In this document: in pieces, positions 1-8,100 of the stretch | Numbering within the stretch: position 1 is the stretch's first letter | Layout of the letters: the number at the start of each line of letters is the position of its first letter | Assembly: GCA_012961655.1 (NCBI GenBank) | Contig: DTYX01000885.1 | Span: 1 to 9,692, forward strand | Direction of reading: 5' to 3' | DNA length: 9,692 nucleotides | Source: Candidatus Poribacteria bacterium | GTDB lineage: Bacteria > Poribacteria > WGA-4E > DTYX01 | Notes under the pieces: model-generated | Told to the model about the DNA's origin: nothing | The model's database searches: none | What the model saw: only the letters and a program-made list of their open reading frames with translations | Position numbers and translations under genes: made by a program

Positions 1-138
1 AAAGTTCGGGCGCGGGAGTTTTACCAAATGTTTCGAGAAAATGCGTCGTGGGAAAGTATACTCTGCCAAGATTACTCCCCCTTTATTAAAGGGGGCCGGG
101 GGGATTTACGAGCGAACCCAGCGAAAGGGGAAATCTAA
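1..138 (+). pseudogene. Possible upstream fragment of the same methylase in another frame
   Basis: Frame 1 from the left edge reads KVRAREFYQMFRENASWES and continues into the repeat as SPFIKGGRGD, ending at TAA 136-138. The first part looks like ordinary methylase sequence, more so than frame 2 over the same bases (KFGRGSFTKCFEK). If frame 1 is the authentic upstream reading, the palindromic repeat at 75-107 marks the junction where coding moves from frame 1 to frame 2, and the gene is disrupted. The judgement rests on protein-likeness alone because too little upstream sequence is visible. Confidence 0.35.
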
Positions 139-1051
139 AAAACAAGCTATCGGAGAATCCAGCCAAAGCGTATTCGCAGAAGATTTCGCGGATTTACAAA
201 ATGAAGGCAAAAATGCTCTACTTACAGCCGGCAACTCCGAGGATTTGTCGTTTTTGCCATCTCAATCGGTAGACGCCGTCATCACAGACCCGCCCTATTT
301 TGATAACGTGATGTATTCCGAACTGGCGGATTTCTTTTACGTCTGGCTACGCCTGGCTTTAAAAGAGCGGTACGAGTATTTCCAGTCGGAATTGTCATAT
401 CGTCCCGAGGAGATTGTGCAAAATGAAAAATCAGGCAAGGATGTGAGCTTTTTCACTGAGGGGTTGACCAATGTATTCAAAGAATGTCACCGAGTCTTGA
501 AAGATGAGGGACTTATGTTGTTTACTTTCCATCACAATAAACTGTGGGCGTGGGAAAATTTGACGAAAGTATTGCTCGATTCGGGCTTTTATGTCTCTTC
601 GGCTCCGATTGTTCGTTCCGAAGGCAAAAGCGGATATCACAGTCAAAGTGGAAATGTCAAATACGATGCTTGCCTCGTCTGTCGGAAGCGACAATCTACT
701 TCTTTGGGGTTTTGCGATTGGAATACGCTAAAAAATCGGATTCGACAACGAGCGATACATTGGCTCAAAAGAATTATTACATCCGAGATGGAATTAAATG
801 AAGTCGATATCGTTGTGATTGTGATGGGCAAGTTTCTTGAGACCTTTACATGCAATTATCCCAATATTATTTGCGACGGCAACCCACTCGATATTCATCC
901 CGCGATTCATGATATGCCGCGCATCATCGACGAACTTGTCGGCGAGGTAACAAGGACGGAAGTTTTAAAGCAAGAACGGAAAGAACCAGTCCAACTGAAT
1001 TTATTGAAATCATACTTCACATCTAGTTTGACTTTGGTAAATAAAGAGTAG
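2..1051 (+). CDS. DNA adenine methylase, DUF1156/COG1743 type, C-terminal part (N-terminus missing, possibly frameshifted)
   Basis: The frame is open to the left edge; the first ATG inside it is at 41. Numbering from that ATG, the segment VDAVITDPPYFDNVMYSELADF (about residues 77-98) holds the DPPY catalytic motif of amino-methyltransferases. It is followed by FFYVWLRLAL and KECHRVLKDEGLMLFTFHH, typical of the large adenine-specific methylases annotated with DUF1156. These transfer a methyl group from S-adenosylmethionine to adenine in DNA. Family members are much longer, so the SAM-binding and N-terminal parts lie outside the window or are lost. The stretch encoded before about residue 33 does not look like the family: it includes translated palindromic repeat (PPLLKGAGG at 76-104), and upstream of the repeat frame 1 looks more protein-like. 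The gene may therefore be intact with a repeat-derived insert, or broken by a frameshift. The clear coding part from about 140 to the TAG at 1049-1051 has no stops. No restriction partner is visible. Confidence 0.75.
   Translation, partial: KFGRGSFTKCFEKMRRGKVYSAKITPPLLKGAGGIYERTQRKGKSKKQAIGESSQSVFAEDFADLQNEGKNALLTAGNSEDLSFLPSQSVDAVITDPPYFDNVMYSELADFFYVWLRLALKERYEYFQSELSYRPEEIVQNEKSGKDVSFFTEGLTNVFKECHRVLKDEGLMLFTFHHNKLWAWENLTKVLLDSGFYVSSAPIVRSEGKSGYHSQSGNVKYDACLVCRKRQSTSLGFCDWNTLKNRIRQRAIHWLKRIITSEMELNEVDIVVIVMGKFLETFTCNYPNIICDGNPLDIHPAIHDMPRIIDELVGEVTRTEVLKQERKEPVQLNLLKSYFTSSLTLVNKE
75..107. repeat. GC-armed palindromic repeat inside the methylase gene
   Basis: Positions 77-95 read CCCCCTTTATTAAAGGGGG: perfect 9-base arms (77-85 and 87-95) around a single central T. 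A second G-run plus ATTT (98-107) follows, as in a larger partly decayed palindrome. From memory, short repeats with this core are dispersed in many bacterial genomes and give spurious peptides such as PPLLKGGRGD; I could not check this. The position inside a coding region, at the point where the apparent frame changes, suggests insertion into the gene. Confidence 0.65.
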
Positions 1052-1128
1052 CCCCATTTTTTATCGGAAAGGAGCTTCGATAAAGCGTAAATTTACCAGT
1101 ATTCTAACCGTTTTGAAAGGAGAGAGTT

Positions 1129-2277
1129 ATGTATTTAGGAGGTTTATTATCTTCACTGACTCACGTTCGAAAAGCGCGTTCATTGCGCGCTTCATCCTAC
1201 GATGTAACCGGGCGTAACGCCGATGCTTGGCGTATACCAGCAGGTGAAACCGGAGTTCTTGCTGACATCAAAGGTTGTGGTTGCATAAACCATATCTGGA
1301 TGACTCAAAGGGATGGATACCGAGATGTTTTGATTCGCATGTTTTGGGACGATGAAGAGAATCCCAGCGTTCTATCTCCTTTGGGCGACTTTTTTGGCTT
1401 GGGACACGAAATCGTCAATTCGTACCAATCTTATTTATTCTCAGCATCCACGCGAGGGAATAATCAATTCAATACTGGATGCGCGCTTAACTGTTATGTC
1501 CAAATGCCGTTCAATAAATCCGCTCGTATTGAGTTGGTCAATGAGGGTGAGAGTGACCATGGTCAATATTTCTATATCGACTATGAGTTGTATGATGAGC
1601 CTCACGCTGACGATATCGCCTATTTTCATGCTCAGTTCCGTCGCGAAAATCCATGTGATGGCTGGGGACATGAAATCAGGGTCAACACACCTGAAGCGAA
1701 TATCGTAAACAAAGAAGGTCTGGCGTGGGAGAACAACTACGTTATTCTACAAGCCGAGGGCACAGGGCACTACATCGGATGTAATTTGTCCGTCAGCAAC
1801 TTTCAGGGCACGTGGTGGGGCGAAGGTGACGATATGATATGGGTGGACGGCTACAAATGGCCGCCTGACCTACACGGCACCGGTTCGGAGGATTACCTCA
1901 ACCAAGCCTGGGGAATGCAACCCAATGCCTTTATGCACAACGGTTCCTCTATTCATGAGCAGGACACAAAGGGCTACCAAACTTCATATGTCTTCCATCT
2001 GGAAAACCCCATCCGCTTCCAGCAAGAAATCAGAGTGACCATCGAACATGGACATGGCAATCATCTCGCCAATGAGATGTCGTCAGTTGCATACTGGTAT
2101 CAGTTGGAACCGCACCAGAAGTTCGGCATTTTGCCGGTGCATCAACGTAAGCCGGTCCTGCAGGATGAAGATGGTAATTGGGTGATTGATGAATCGGCGC
2201 AAACGAAGCTTCCAGCGCTCGAACTGAATGAAGAGATGAAAAATATGAAAGAACAATGGAAAGCAAAGCAAGAATAG
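1129..2277 (+). CDS. GH172 (DUF2961) family glycoside-active enzyme
   Basis: This 382-residue protein matches the DUF2961 family, now glycoside hydrolase family 172. Characterised members act on alpha-D-fructofuranosides (difructose dianhydride I synthase/hydrolase) or on D-arabinofuranosides. Visible family blocks are SYDVTGRNADAW (about 23-34), the IWMTQRDGYRDVLIRMFWDDEENPS region (56-80), PLGDFFGLGH (84-93), WWGEGDDMIWVDGYKWPP (229-246) and LHGTGSEDYLNQAWG (249-263). Glu232 in GEGDD and Glu254 in GTGSEDY are spaced 22 apart and sit where the family's two catalytic glutamates are expected. The assignment of nucleophile versus acid/base to them is my inference. There is no signal peptide or membrane segment, so a cytoplasmic enzyme acting on imported oligosaccharides is likely. 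The ATG at 1129 is supported by AAAGGAGAG at 1116-1124. It lies 77 nt after the methylase, possibly cotranscribed. The substrate cannot be predicted. Confidence 0.9.
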   Translation: MYLGGLLSSLTHVRKARSLRASSYDVTGRNADAWRIPAGETGVLADIKGCGCINHIWMTQRDGYRDVLIRMFWDDEENPSVLSPLGDFFGLGHEIVNSYQSYLFSASTRGNNQFNTGCALNCYVQMPFNKSARIELVNEGESDHGQYFYIDYELYDEPHADDIAYFHAQFRRENPCDGWGHEIRVNTPEANIVNKEGLAWENNYVILQAEGTGHYIGCNLSVSNFQGTWWGEGDDMIWVDGYKWPPDLHGTGSEDYLNQAWGMQPNAFMHNGSSIHEQDTKGYQTSYVFHLENPIRFQQEIRVTIEHGHGNHLANEMSSVAYWYQLEPHQKFGILPVHQRKPVLQDEDGNWVIDESAQTKLPALELNEEMKNMKEQWKAKQE

Positions 2278-2346
2278 CTCCTAGTTCCTGGATCTACGAT
2301 ATAATCTCTTTTATTACAGTGTGAAGGAAAATGACCTGATAACAAT

Positions 2347-2360
2347 TCAAAATATTTTGA
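2347..2360. repeat. 14-bp perfect AT-rich palindrome
   Basis: TCAAAATATTTTGA is a perfect palindrome in the convergent intergenic region, 13 nt before the terminator hairpin. It could be a protein-binding site or chance; no neighbouring promoter is evident. The remaining intergenic sequence between 2278 and 2570 holds only this palindrome and the two hairpins listed separately. Confidence 0.4.
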
Positions 2361-2372
2361 TGGAGGATTGCT

Positions 2373-2420
2373 GGAGCAGATAAGCGGGTAAGCAAAGAAA
2401 CCCGCTCCTGCTCCCTTTCT
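2373..2420 (+). terminator. Terminator hairpin after the GH172 gene
   Basis: GGAGCAG (2373-2379) pairs with CTGCTCC (2408-2414), and inside it AGCGGGT (2383-2389) pairs with ACCCGCT (2400-2406). This gives a 14-bp stem with a small internal loop and a 10-nt apical loop. A pyrimidine tail, CTTTCTTTCT, follows on the plus strand; the minus strand has no T-run after the stem. This suits factor-independent termination of the plus-strand transcript between convergent genes. Confidence 0.7.
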
Positions 2421-2479
2421 TTCTGTCGAATCTCACTTATTCTTTACGAAAATGTATCTTTCCAGCAGAGGTACATATT

Positions 2480-2500
2480 AAAAGCGGTAGACCTCCACCG
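2480..2500 (-). terminator. Weak terminator-like hairpin after the response regulator gene
   Basis: Read on the minus strand, CGGTGG and TCTACCG (plus positions 2485-2500) form a stem of about six pairs with one G-T pair and a 4-nt loop, followed by CTTTT. It lies about 70 nt past the stop of the receiver gene. It is short, and the T-run is only four bases, so it may not act alone. Confidence 0.35.
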
Positions 2501-2570
2501 TTAATTCTCAATTTATCAATTAGCACCCATTACGTATTGCTTGCTGTTGGTGGTTAATGGAATTTAGGAT

Positions 2571-2963
2571 TTAGGAACTATGGACCTCTAAAAGTTCTTC
2601 TACGCGACTCAATAACTCTGCAGGTTTGACGGGCTTATCTATATAATCATCAGCCTGCGTCATACGTCCCATCTGCGTCGTATAACGGGTTCTAGATATT
2701 TCGCTGCTTACAGCGGTAAGCAGAAGAATCGGTATATCTGAATATTCTGGATTATTCTTCAGTTCTTCGCACAAAGCGTAACCATGCTTTTTGGGCATCA
2801 TGATATCCAAAATAATCAGGTTCGGCTTCTCTTCTTTAATTCTCTCCAAAGCTTCCTCACCATTATAAGCGCATGTTACCTGATGAGACGCTCCGGATTC
2901 CAGAATAGCTTTGGTTGATTCGACAAAATCAAGGTCATCATCGACAAGCAAAATAGTTGCCAT
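2571..2963 (-). CDS. Single-domain response regulator (CheY-like receiver)
   Basis: The 130-residue product is a receiver domain with no output domain. The signature residues are in place: the acidic cluster DDD at 8-10, phospho-acceptor Asp53 in LIILDIMMP, Thr83 in LLLTA, and Lys110 in YIDKPVKP. It would accept phosphate from a histidine kinase and signal through protein contacts. No kinase is visible here. The ATG at 2961-2963 is backed by a strong ribosome site, AGAAGGAGGG (plus 2971-2980). The gene is 76 nt downstream of metF with no obvious terminator between, so it may be read through from the metabolic operon, but its function need not be linked. Length is normal for stand-alone receivers; a slightly longer loop (RTRYTTQMGRMTQADDY, 91-107) precedes the lysine. 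Confidence 0.93.
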   Translation of the reverse strand: MATILLVDDDLDFVESTKAILESGASHQVTCAYNGEEALERIKEEKPNLIILDIMMPKKHGYALCEELKNNPEYSDIPILLLTAVSSEISRTRYTTQMGRMTQADDYIDKPVKPAELLSRVEELLEVHSS

Positions 2964-3039
2964 CTTTTATCCCTCCTTCTTTTGGGCGGTACTTCAAAAG
3001 GTTCACTACGATTAAACATTCATCGATAGAGCAAAAGAA

Positions 3040-3969
3040 TTAAAGGCTTGGTCGAGGCAAAAGCCCGGCTTTTTCCACTATTCCAGGCACTCTCTCTTCC
3101 CACTCAATAGCCATAATATGTACACCGCGTACTCCCTCAACCTCACGCAGTTGTTGAATTAGCTCGACGGCTATTTTTCTCCCCTCCGCGCCGGCTCTCT
3201 TTCTGCCGGCGTCTTTGAGACGTTTTATCATCTCATCTGGCACATTTACCCCTGGCACTGATTTCTGCATATATGTAGCCATGCCGGCGGATTTAAGAGG
3301 AATGATGCCAGCCAGGATATAGGTATCTTCGCAGAGTCCCATATCGCACGCTTTTTTCATGCTCTCGGCGAAGGATTTGACATCGTATACGCCTTGCGTT
3401 TGAATGAAATCCGCGCCAGCCGCTACTTTTTTAGCCAGTCTTATTACCCGTATCTCCTTGGGGTCAGCTAAAGGCGTCCAAGCGGCGCCGATAAAGAGCT
3501 GCGGTTGTACCTCTTCTATCTCTTCACCGCATTGGAACACTTTATCGTCTCGCATCGCTTTCAACATCGCAACTAACTGGATTGAATCCAAATCATATAC
3601 ATTTTTTGCGGAAGGGTGATTACCGCTAGAGTGATGGTCTCCTGCTAAACAGAGACAGTTCTTGATTCCCAAAGCTGCCGCGCCAAGGATATCGCTCTGA
3701 ATAGCGATGCGGTTCCTATCCCTTGTCACCATCTGCATAACAGGTTCCACTATCCCCTCTTTAACCACGATAGCACCAGCGGCGATACTGGCCATTCTAA
3801 CAATGGCAGTCTGATTATCGGTGATATTTACAGCATCCACATATCCCTTCAGGATATTGCCTTTTTCTATGATAACCTGAGGGTCGGCGCTCTTAGGGGG
3901 GCCGAGTTCCGCGGTAACCGCGAACTCCCCGCTGCTCAATACCTTTTCCAAATTGCTTCCCGCTTTCAT
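3040..3969 (-). CDS. metF: Methylene-tetrahydrofolate reductase, MetF
   Basis: This 309-residue protein is a TIM-barrel flavoprotein that reduces 5,10-methylene-THF to 5-methyl-THF, the last step of the methyl branch of the Wood-Ljungdahl pathway. Family features are Glu21 in TAELGPPKSAD, VDAVNITDNQ (44-53), the flavin-site region LCLAGDHHSSGNHPS (106-120, with Asp111) and ADFIQTQGVYD (186-196). It has the short catalytic domain only, lacking the C-terminal regulatory part of eukaryotic MTHFR. The start is the ATG at 3967-3969: it gives the family N-terminus, overlaps the metV stop as ATGA, and has GGGAGG upstream (3980-3985). A TTG 19 codons earlier is in frame, but would add non-conserved residues that overlap metV. 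Adjacent metV, mvhD and hdrA suggest that it receives electrons from a partner complex rather than directly from NAD(P)H. Confidence 0.95.
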   Translation of the reverse strand: MKAGSNLEKVLSSGEFAVTAELGPPKSADPQVIIEKGNILKGYVDAVNITDNQTAIVRMASIAAGAIVVKEGIVEPVMQMVTRDRNRIAIQSDILGAAALGIKNCLCLAGDHHSSGNHPSAKNVYDLDSIQLVAMLKAMRDDKVFQCGEEIEEVQPQLFIGAAWTPLADPKEIRVIRLAKKVAAGADFIQTQGVYDVKSFAESMKKACDMGLCEDTYILAGIIPLKSAGMATYMQKSVPGVNVPDEMIKRLKDAGRKRAGAEGRKIAVELIQQLREVEGVRGVHIMAIEWEERVPGIVEKAGLLPRPSL

Positions 3970-4634
3970 AGACGTAAATCCTCCCGGACCATTTTGCGCG
4001 GTCCGCCATCTAAACCAGTAGACCAATCCCTAATGGGGTTGATTGCTTGAATATTCTCCAATTGGTTTAACGCTTTTAAACGCTCATAAATTAAATGCCA
4101 GGCGCAATCTACATCCGCGCTGATTTCGCATTTGCCACCATCGGAACCGCCGCAAGGGCCGTTTAAGATACTTTTAGAGCAACGAGTTATGGGACAGATG
4201 CCCCCTGTTAGATGAAGTATACACTTGCCGCAACCGCTGCATTTCTCCGTCCACACGCCTTGCTCTTCAGTCGCTCCGTAGAATGTGGTGTCCAAGGCTG
4301 GCAATACCGGCAGGGAATCCAGCCTATCGGCAAGGAAGTTTACCCCAACGCCGCATGCCATCGAAAGTATAGCATCTAAATCTTCCGCCTTTTCCAAAAA
4401 TGGTTCGATGAACTCCAGTTCGCATTGCCGTTCGACTGTATCGGATAAAAATTCTTTGTTTATTCCTTCCTTGCCGAATTTCATCCTGAGTTGAGAAGCC
4501 AGAATCTCCACCTCTTTTTCACCCCCTGCATGACAAACTTCCACGCAGGTGCCACAGCCAGCTATCAGAACTTTTTCATAATCGCCGATAATCTCGATTA
4601 TCTCGTCGAGAGGTTTTCTTGAGGCAACTATCAT
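3966..4634 (-). CDS. metV: MetV, cysteine-rich partner of methylene-THF reductase
   Basis: This 222-residue protein corresponds to MetV, the MTHFR C-terminal-like zinc/iron-sulfur-binding subunit found beside metF in acetogens. It is thought to form a tight complex with MetF and pass electrons to its flavin. Cysteines are grouped: Cys27, Cys30 and Cys34 in AGCGTCVEVC; Cys71; Cys94 in MACGVGV; then CSGCGKC (132-138), Cys147, Cys152, Cys161 in NGPCGG, Cys169 and Cys177. The segment NGPCGGSDGGKCE followed by CAWHLIYERL is a family hallmark. The ATG at 4632-4634 is 4 nt from the mvhD stop and uses AAGGAGGG (4646-4653) inside the mvhD end. The stop overlaps the metF start. Length is typical and no defect is seen. 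Confidence 0.92.
   Translation of the reverse strand: MIVASRKPLDEIIEIIGDYEKVLIAGCGTCVEVCHAGGEKEVEILASQLRMKFGKEGINKEFLSDTVERQCELEFIEPFLEKAEDLDAILSMACGVGVNFLADRLDSLPVLPALDTTFYGATEEQGVWTEKCSGCGKCILHLTGGICPITRCSKSILNGPCGGSDGGKCEISADVDCAWHLIYERLKALNQLENIQAINPIRDWSTGLDGGPRKMVREDLRL
3980..3985 (-). promoter_or_regulatory. Ribosome binding site fixing the metF start
   Basis: GGGAGG on the minus strand lies 10 nt before the ATG at 3969, inside the end of metV. With the ATGA overlap it indicates translational coupling of metV and metF, and supports the 309-residue start over an upstream in-frame TTG. Confidence 0.6.
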
Positions 4635-4638
4635 TTAT

Positions 4639-5115
4639 TCAGCTACCCTCCTTCCCCGATTTTCGGGATTGCTTCGCGAACTTGACAAACTTTAACGGGT
4701 TTGGCCCCAGTTTACTTATCTTTTCTGTCATCTCATCCGCTACCTTGGCAAACTCGCCGCCCATTGCTGAAGACATATTGTACATTTCCAATCGTTCACT
4801 TTCAAGCCCAATCTCTTCAAGCAGTTGCTTGGCATAAGCTACCCTTTTCTTGGCGCGCAAATTCCCCTCCATGAAATGACAACCTCCCTCTAAGCATGCT
4901 GCCACATAGACACCGTCAGCGCCTGCTTCAAAAGCGTGTAGAATATGCAAGATATCCACCTTGCCGCTACAAGGAAGTCGTATGATTTTCACGTTGGGCG
5001 AATATTGTATCCTCGCCGAACCAGCTAAATCTGCCGCCGCATAAGCACAGTAATGACAACAGAAGGCTATAATCTGCGGTTCGAAAGCGCCCTTGTTTTG
5101 AACGTTAGAACTCAT
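4639..5115 (-). CDS. mvhD: MvhD-type 2Fe-2S electron-transfer subunit
   Basis: This 158-residue protein matches the delta subunit of methyl-viologen-reducing hydrogenase (MvhD), a small 2Fe-2S protein that links electron donors to HdrA. Visible cysteines are Cys19, Cys20 and Cys23 in FCCHYCAYAAADLAG, Cys49 in RLPCSGKVD, and Cys74 and Cys79 in AACLEGGCHF. The segment GGCHFMEGN is typical of the family. There is no hydrogenase gene in view, so it probably bridges the HdrA fusion and MetVF, as in acetogen metF clusters. The ATG at 5113-5115 is preceded by AGGGGGA (5121-5127). After the family-like end LGPNPLK (136-142) comes a basic 16-residue tail whose DNA contains an 18-base sequence shared with hdrA (4649-4666), so the tail may be repeat-derived. 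Confidence 0.92.
   Translation of the reverse strand: MSSNVQNKGAFEPQIIAFCCHYCAYAAADLAGSARIQYSPNVKIIRLPCSGKVDILHILHAFEAGADGVYVAACLEGGCHFMEGNLRAKKRVAYAKQLLEEIGLESERLEMYNMSSAMGGEFAKVADEMTEKISKLGPNPLKFVKFAKQSRKSGKEGS
4649..4678. repeat. Repeat-like segment, copy A (3' end of mvhD)
   Basis: An 18-base stretch at 4649-4666 recurs exactly at 8323-8340, and a matching CTTCGCG follows 5 nt later in both places. It contains a hairpin, CCCGA (4655-4659) with TCGGG (4663-4667). On the minus-strand mRNA the hairpin sits just before, and partly next to, the metV ribosome site (4646-4653). The two copies are read in different frames, so shared protein sequence does not explain the similarity. Confidence 0.45.
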
Positions 5116-5184
5116 TTTATTCCCCCTAAATATCTCTCAGCACTACTACGTAAGGTAGACGCCCAAGTCTTCTAATGCATCCTC

Positions 5185-8100
5185 CTACATCAAAAGCGCG
5201 TCTATCATTGAAAACACCTGGTCATCTTTATACTGTTGTAATTGGAGCGCTCGCGCCGGACATTCACTAACGCAGACACCGCAGCCGTGGCAGTTAGCCG
5301 GCGTTATTTCAGCTACACCCTTCTCAGAGTTGATTTCAGGGACGTTGTAGGGGCATACTCTCACACAGGTGAGACAGGCGACGCACTTGTCATCCTCTAC
5401 TACAGTTATTGCGCCTTCTACTTCAATTTTCTCTTTCGAGAGGAATGTGGCTGCTTTTGCCGCTGCTGCTTGAGCTTGAACTATGCTCTCTTCTGCAAAT
5501 TTTGGCCAATGTGCTGAACCGCAGACGAATAGACCGTCGCTGGCGAATTCTACCGGGCGAAGCTTGATGTGCGCTTCCAGGAAGAAGCCATCTTCCCCCT
5601 GTGGCACCATCAGCATGTTGCTAATTTTCTCATTGTCCGAACCGCTAATTATGCCTGCACTGAGCGCGACTAAAGACGGCTCAAAAGTAAAATCTTCCTT
5701 GAGCACAGGGTCAAAAACGGCAACTTCGAGCCTTCCATCCTTTTCTTGAACCTTCGGTTTATGTTCGTCATCGTATCGAATGAAGATAACACCTTTCTCC
5801 CGCGCTTGCTGATAGTATTTTTCTCTGAAGCCGTAGGTCCTTACGTCTTTATATAGGATATATACATTCGCCGCGGGGTTTTCCTCTTTGACCTTCAGTG
5901 CGTTTTTGATTGCCATAGAACAGCAGATGCGGCTGCAATAGCTCCTATCCTCATTGCGACATCCGACACATTGAATCATTACAACTTCACTGTCCGCGGG
6001 AAGTCGGAGATTGCCATCCGCTATGCGATTCTCCAGTTCCCTTTGCGTTAAAACTTTTTCGCTTGTGGGATAACAGTATTCCTCCGGTTGATATTCTCTA
6101 GCGCCAGTTGCCAGGATTACGACGCTGTGTTCTATCAACTGTTGACCGCGTTCGTAGTAAGGTGATTTATCGCCTTCGTTTGACGTGCGATGAATTGCAC
6201 TACTAGGAACGGTCTCATCTTCTATCGGAGTGTCTATTATAGTTTTAAAGTTGCCCACAAAGCCCGATACTTCCTTAACCTCACTTGAAAGATGCAGGGT
6301 GATAAGTTCGTGATTCTTAACATCGTCTATAAGCGCGTTGAGAAATTCCCGCGGTTCATCTCCCTGTAAGGTGTATCGGACATGGCGAAAGTTTCCGCCC
6401 AACTCCGCTTCCTTTTCCACCAGATGTACTTCAAAGCCTTGCCGCGCTAAAGAAAGAGCGGCTGTCATACCAGCGATACCGCCGCCTATCACCAGCCCGG
6501 TTTGTGTGTTATCCAGTTGGATGCGTTGCAGCGGTTGCAAAAACCGGGCTTTGGCTACGGCGGAGCGAACTAATCCTTTGGATTTCTCTGTGGCAACTCG
6601 TGGCTGATGAGAATGTACCCAGGAACATTGGTCGCGAATGTTAGCCATCTCAAAGAGATACCGGTTCAAGCCCGTCTCGCGCAGGGTCTCCCGAAATAGC
6701 GGTTCGTGCGTCCGCGGGCTGCAAGATGCTACTACTACCCTGTTCAGTTGATGCTCTTTTATTATCTGCTTCAATTTAGACAAGCCATCTGGCGAGCAGG
6801 CGAAGAGGATATCTTCAGCGTAGACGACATCATCAAGTTGAACTGCTTCTGCGGCGACATCTCGGACATCCACCACTGAGGCGATGTTATTGCCGCAGTG
6901 GCAGACGAATACTCCGACGCGCGGCGTCTCGGCACGGACATCTATTTCAGGCGGATATTCTTTATCCAGCACCATCGTGTTCCTTACATCCGCTAGTATT
7001 TCACCCGCCCTAGCGGCGCTGGCGCTGGCTTGCACGACAGAATCCGGGATATCTTTCGGCTCCTGAATGGCGCCACAAACGAAGATGCCCTCCCGTGATG
7101 TATCGGTAGGTGAGAATAATTCAGTTTTTAAGAAGCCGTATTCGTTGCCCTCCACGTCAACGGCGTTGCATAATTCATCAAACGTGCTTGAAGTCTCAAT
7201 CCCCACGGAGAGCACCACAAGGTCAAATTCCTCTTCCACCGGTTCACCTTCGGGTGAGATGTATCCCAGAAGCAAATTCTTCGTTTGTGGCATCTCTTTG
7301 ACCGATGATACCGCGGAACGAATATATCTAACCCCGTATTCCCTTTCAGCTCTTAGATAGTAATCCTCATATCCCTTGCCATGAGCGCGCAGGTCAATGA
7401 GGAAAATGGTAGTTTCCACTTCAGGAAAATGTTCCTTGACCAGTGTTGTCTGTTTCGTCGCATACATGCAACATACGGAGGAACAGTAACCGCTGCCGCG
7501 TTCGGTGACATCGCGTGAGCCAACACATTGGATGAAGGCAATTCGCTTAGGTTCTTTTTGGTCGCCTGGGCGAACGATGTGTCCTTCCGTCGGACCTGAG
7601 GCGCTCAGGATTCGCTCAAACTCTAAACTGGTAATGACATTTGGATACCGTCCGTATCCGTATTCCCCTCTGATTGAAGCTTCCATAGCATTGTAGCCGG
7701 CGGCGAGGATGACGCTGCCCACCTCTAATTCAACTAATTCCTCCTCGCCCTGGTCAAAGTTAATCGCGCCGGTTGGACAGAAAGCCTCACAAACTCTACA
7801 TTTACCCGTGAGAAAATGGGCGCAATTATCTCTATCAATCACTGGAACATTGGGAATTGCTTGGGGGTAGGCGAGATAAATAGGAGTACGAGAAGATAAA
7901 CCGAGGTTGAATTCAGAGGGAATTTGGATGGGTTTGTGCTTGGTGATATCCTCAAGTTTAATTGCGCCGGTGGGGCAAACAAAGGCACACGCTCCACAAG
8001 CCGTGCATACATCTGATTCTATGTGAAAGGGCGTATCCACTTTTTGCTCAATCCCTCTCCCAACAAAACTAATTGCGCTCACACCCATTCTTTCCTCACA

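Noticed and set aside
1..1051. Restriction-modification or phage-defence island at the left edge
   Set aside because: Only a partial methylase is visible, with no nuclease, helicase or other defence gene beside it; the next gene is a GH172 enzyme.
1052..1128. Promoter for the GH172 gene in the 77-nt gap
   Set aside because: No convincing -35/-10 pair is visible. An AT-rich stretch and a weak TATCG/CGATA inverted repeat are not enough to call a site.
2030..2345. Minus-strand open frames overlapping the 3' end of the GH172 gene
   Set aside because: They are antisense to conserved GH172 sequence and match no recognisable family.
3970..4026. Longer metF start at an in-frame TTG (328 residues)
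   Set aside because: The extra 19 residues are not family-like and overlap metV by 61 bases, whereas the ATG at 3969 has a ribosome site and an ATGA overlap.
5242..7696. Several plus-strand open frames of 60-100 codons within the hdrA region
   Set aside because: They lie opposite well-conserved hdrA sequence, lack ribosome sites, and encode low-quality serine/threonine/arginine-rich peptides typical of antisense shadows.
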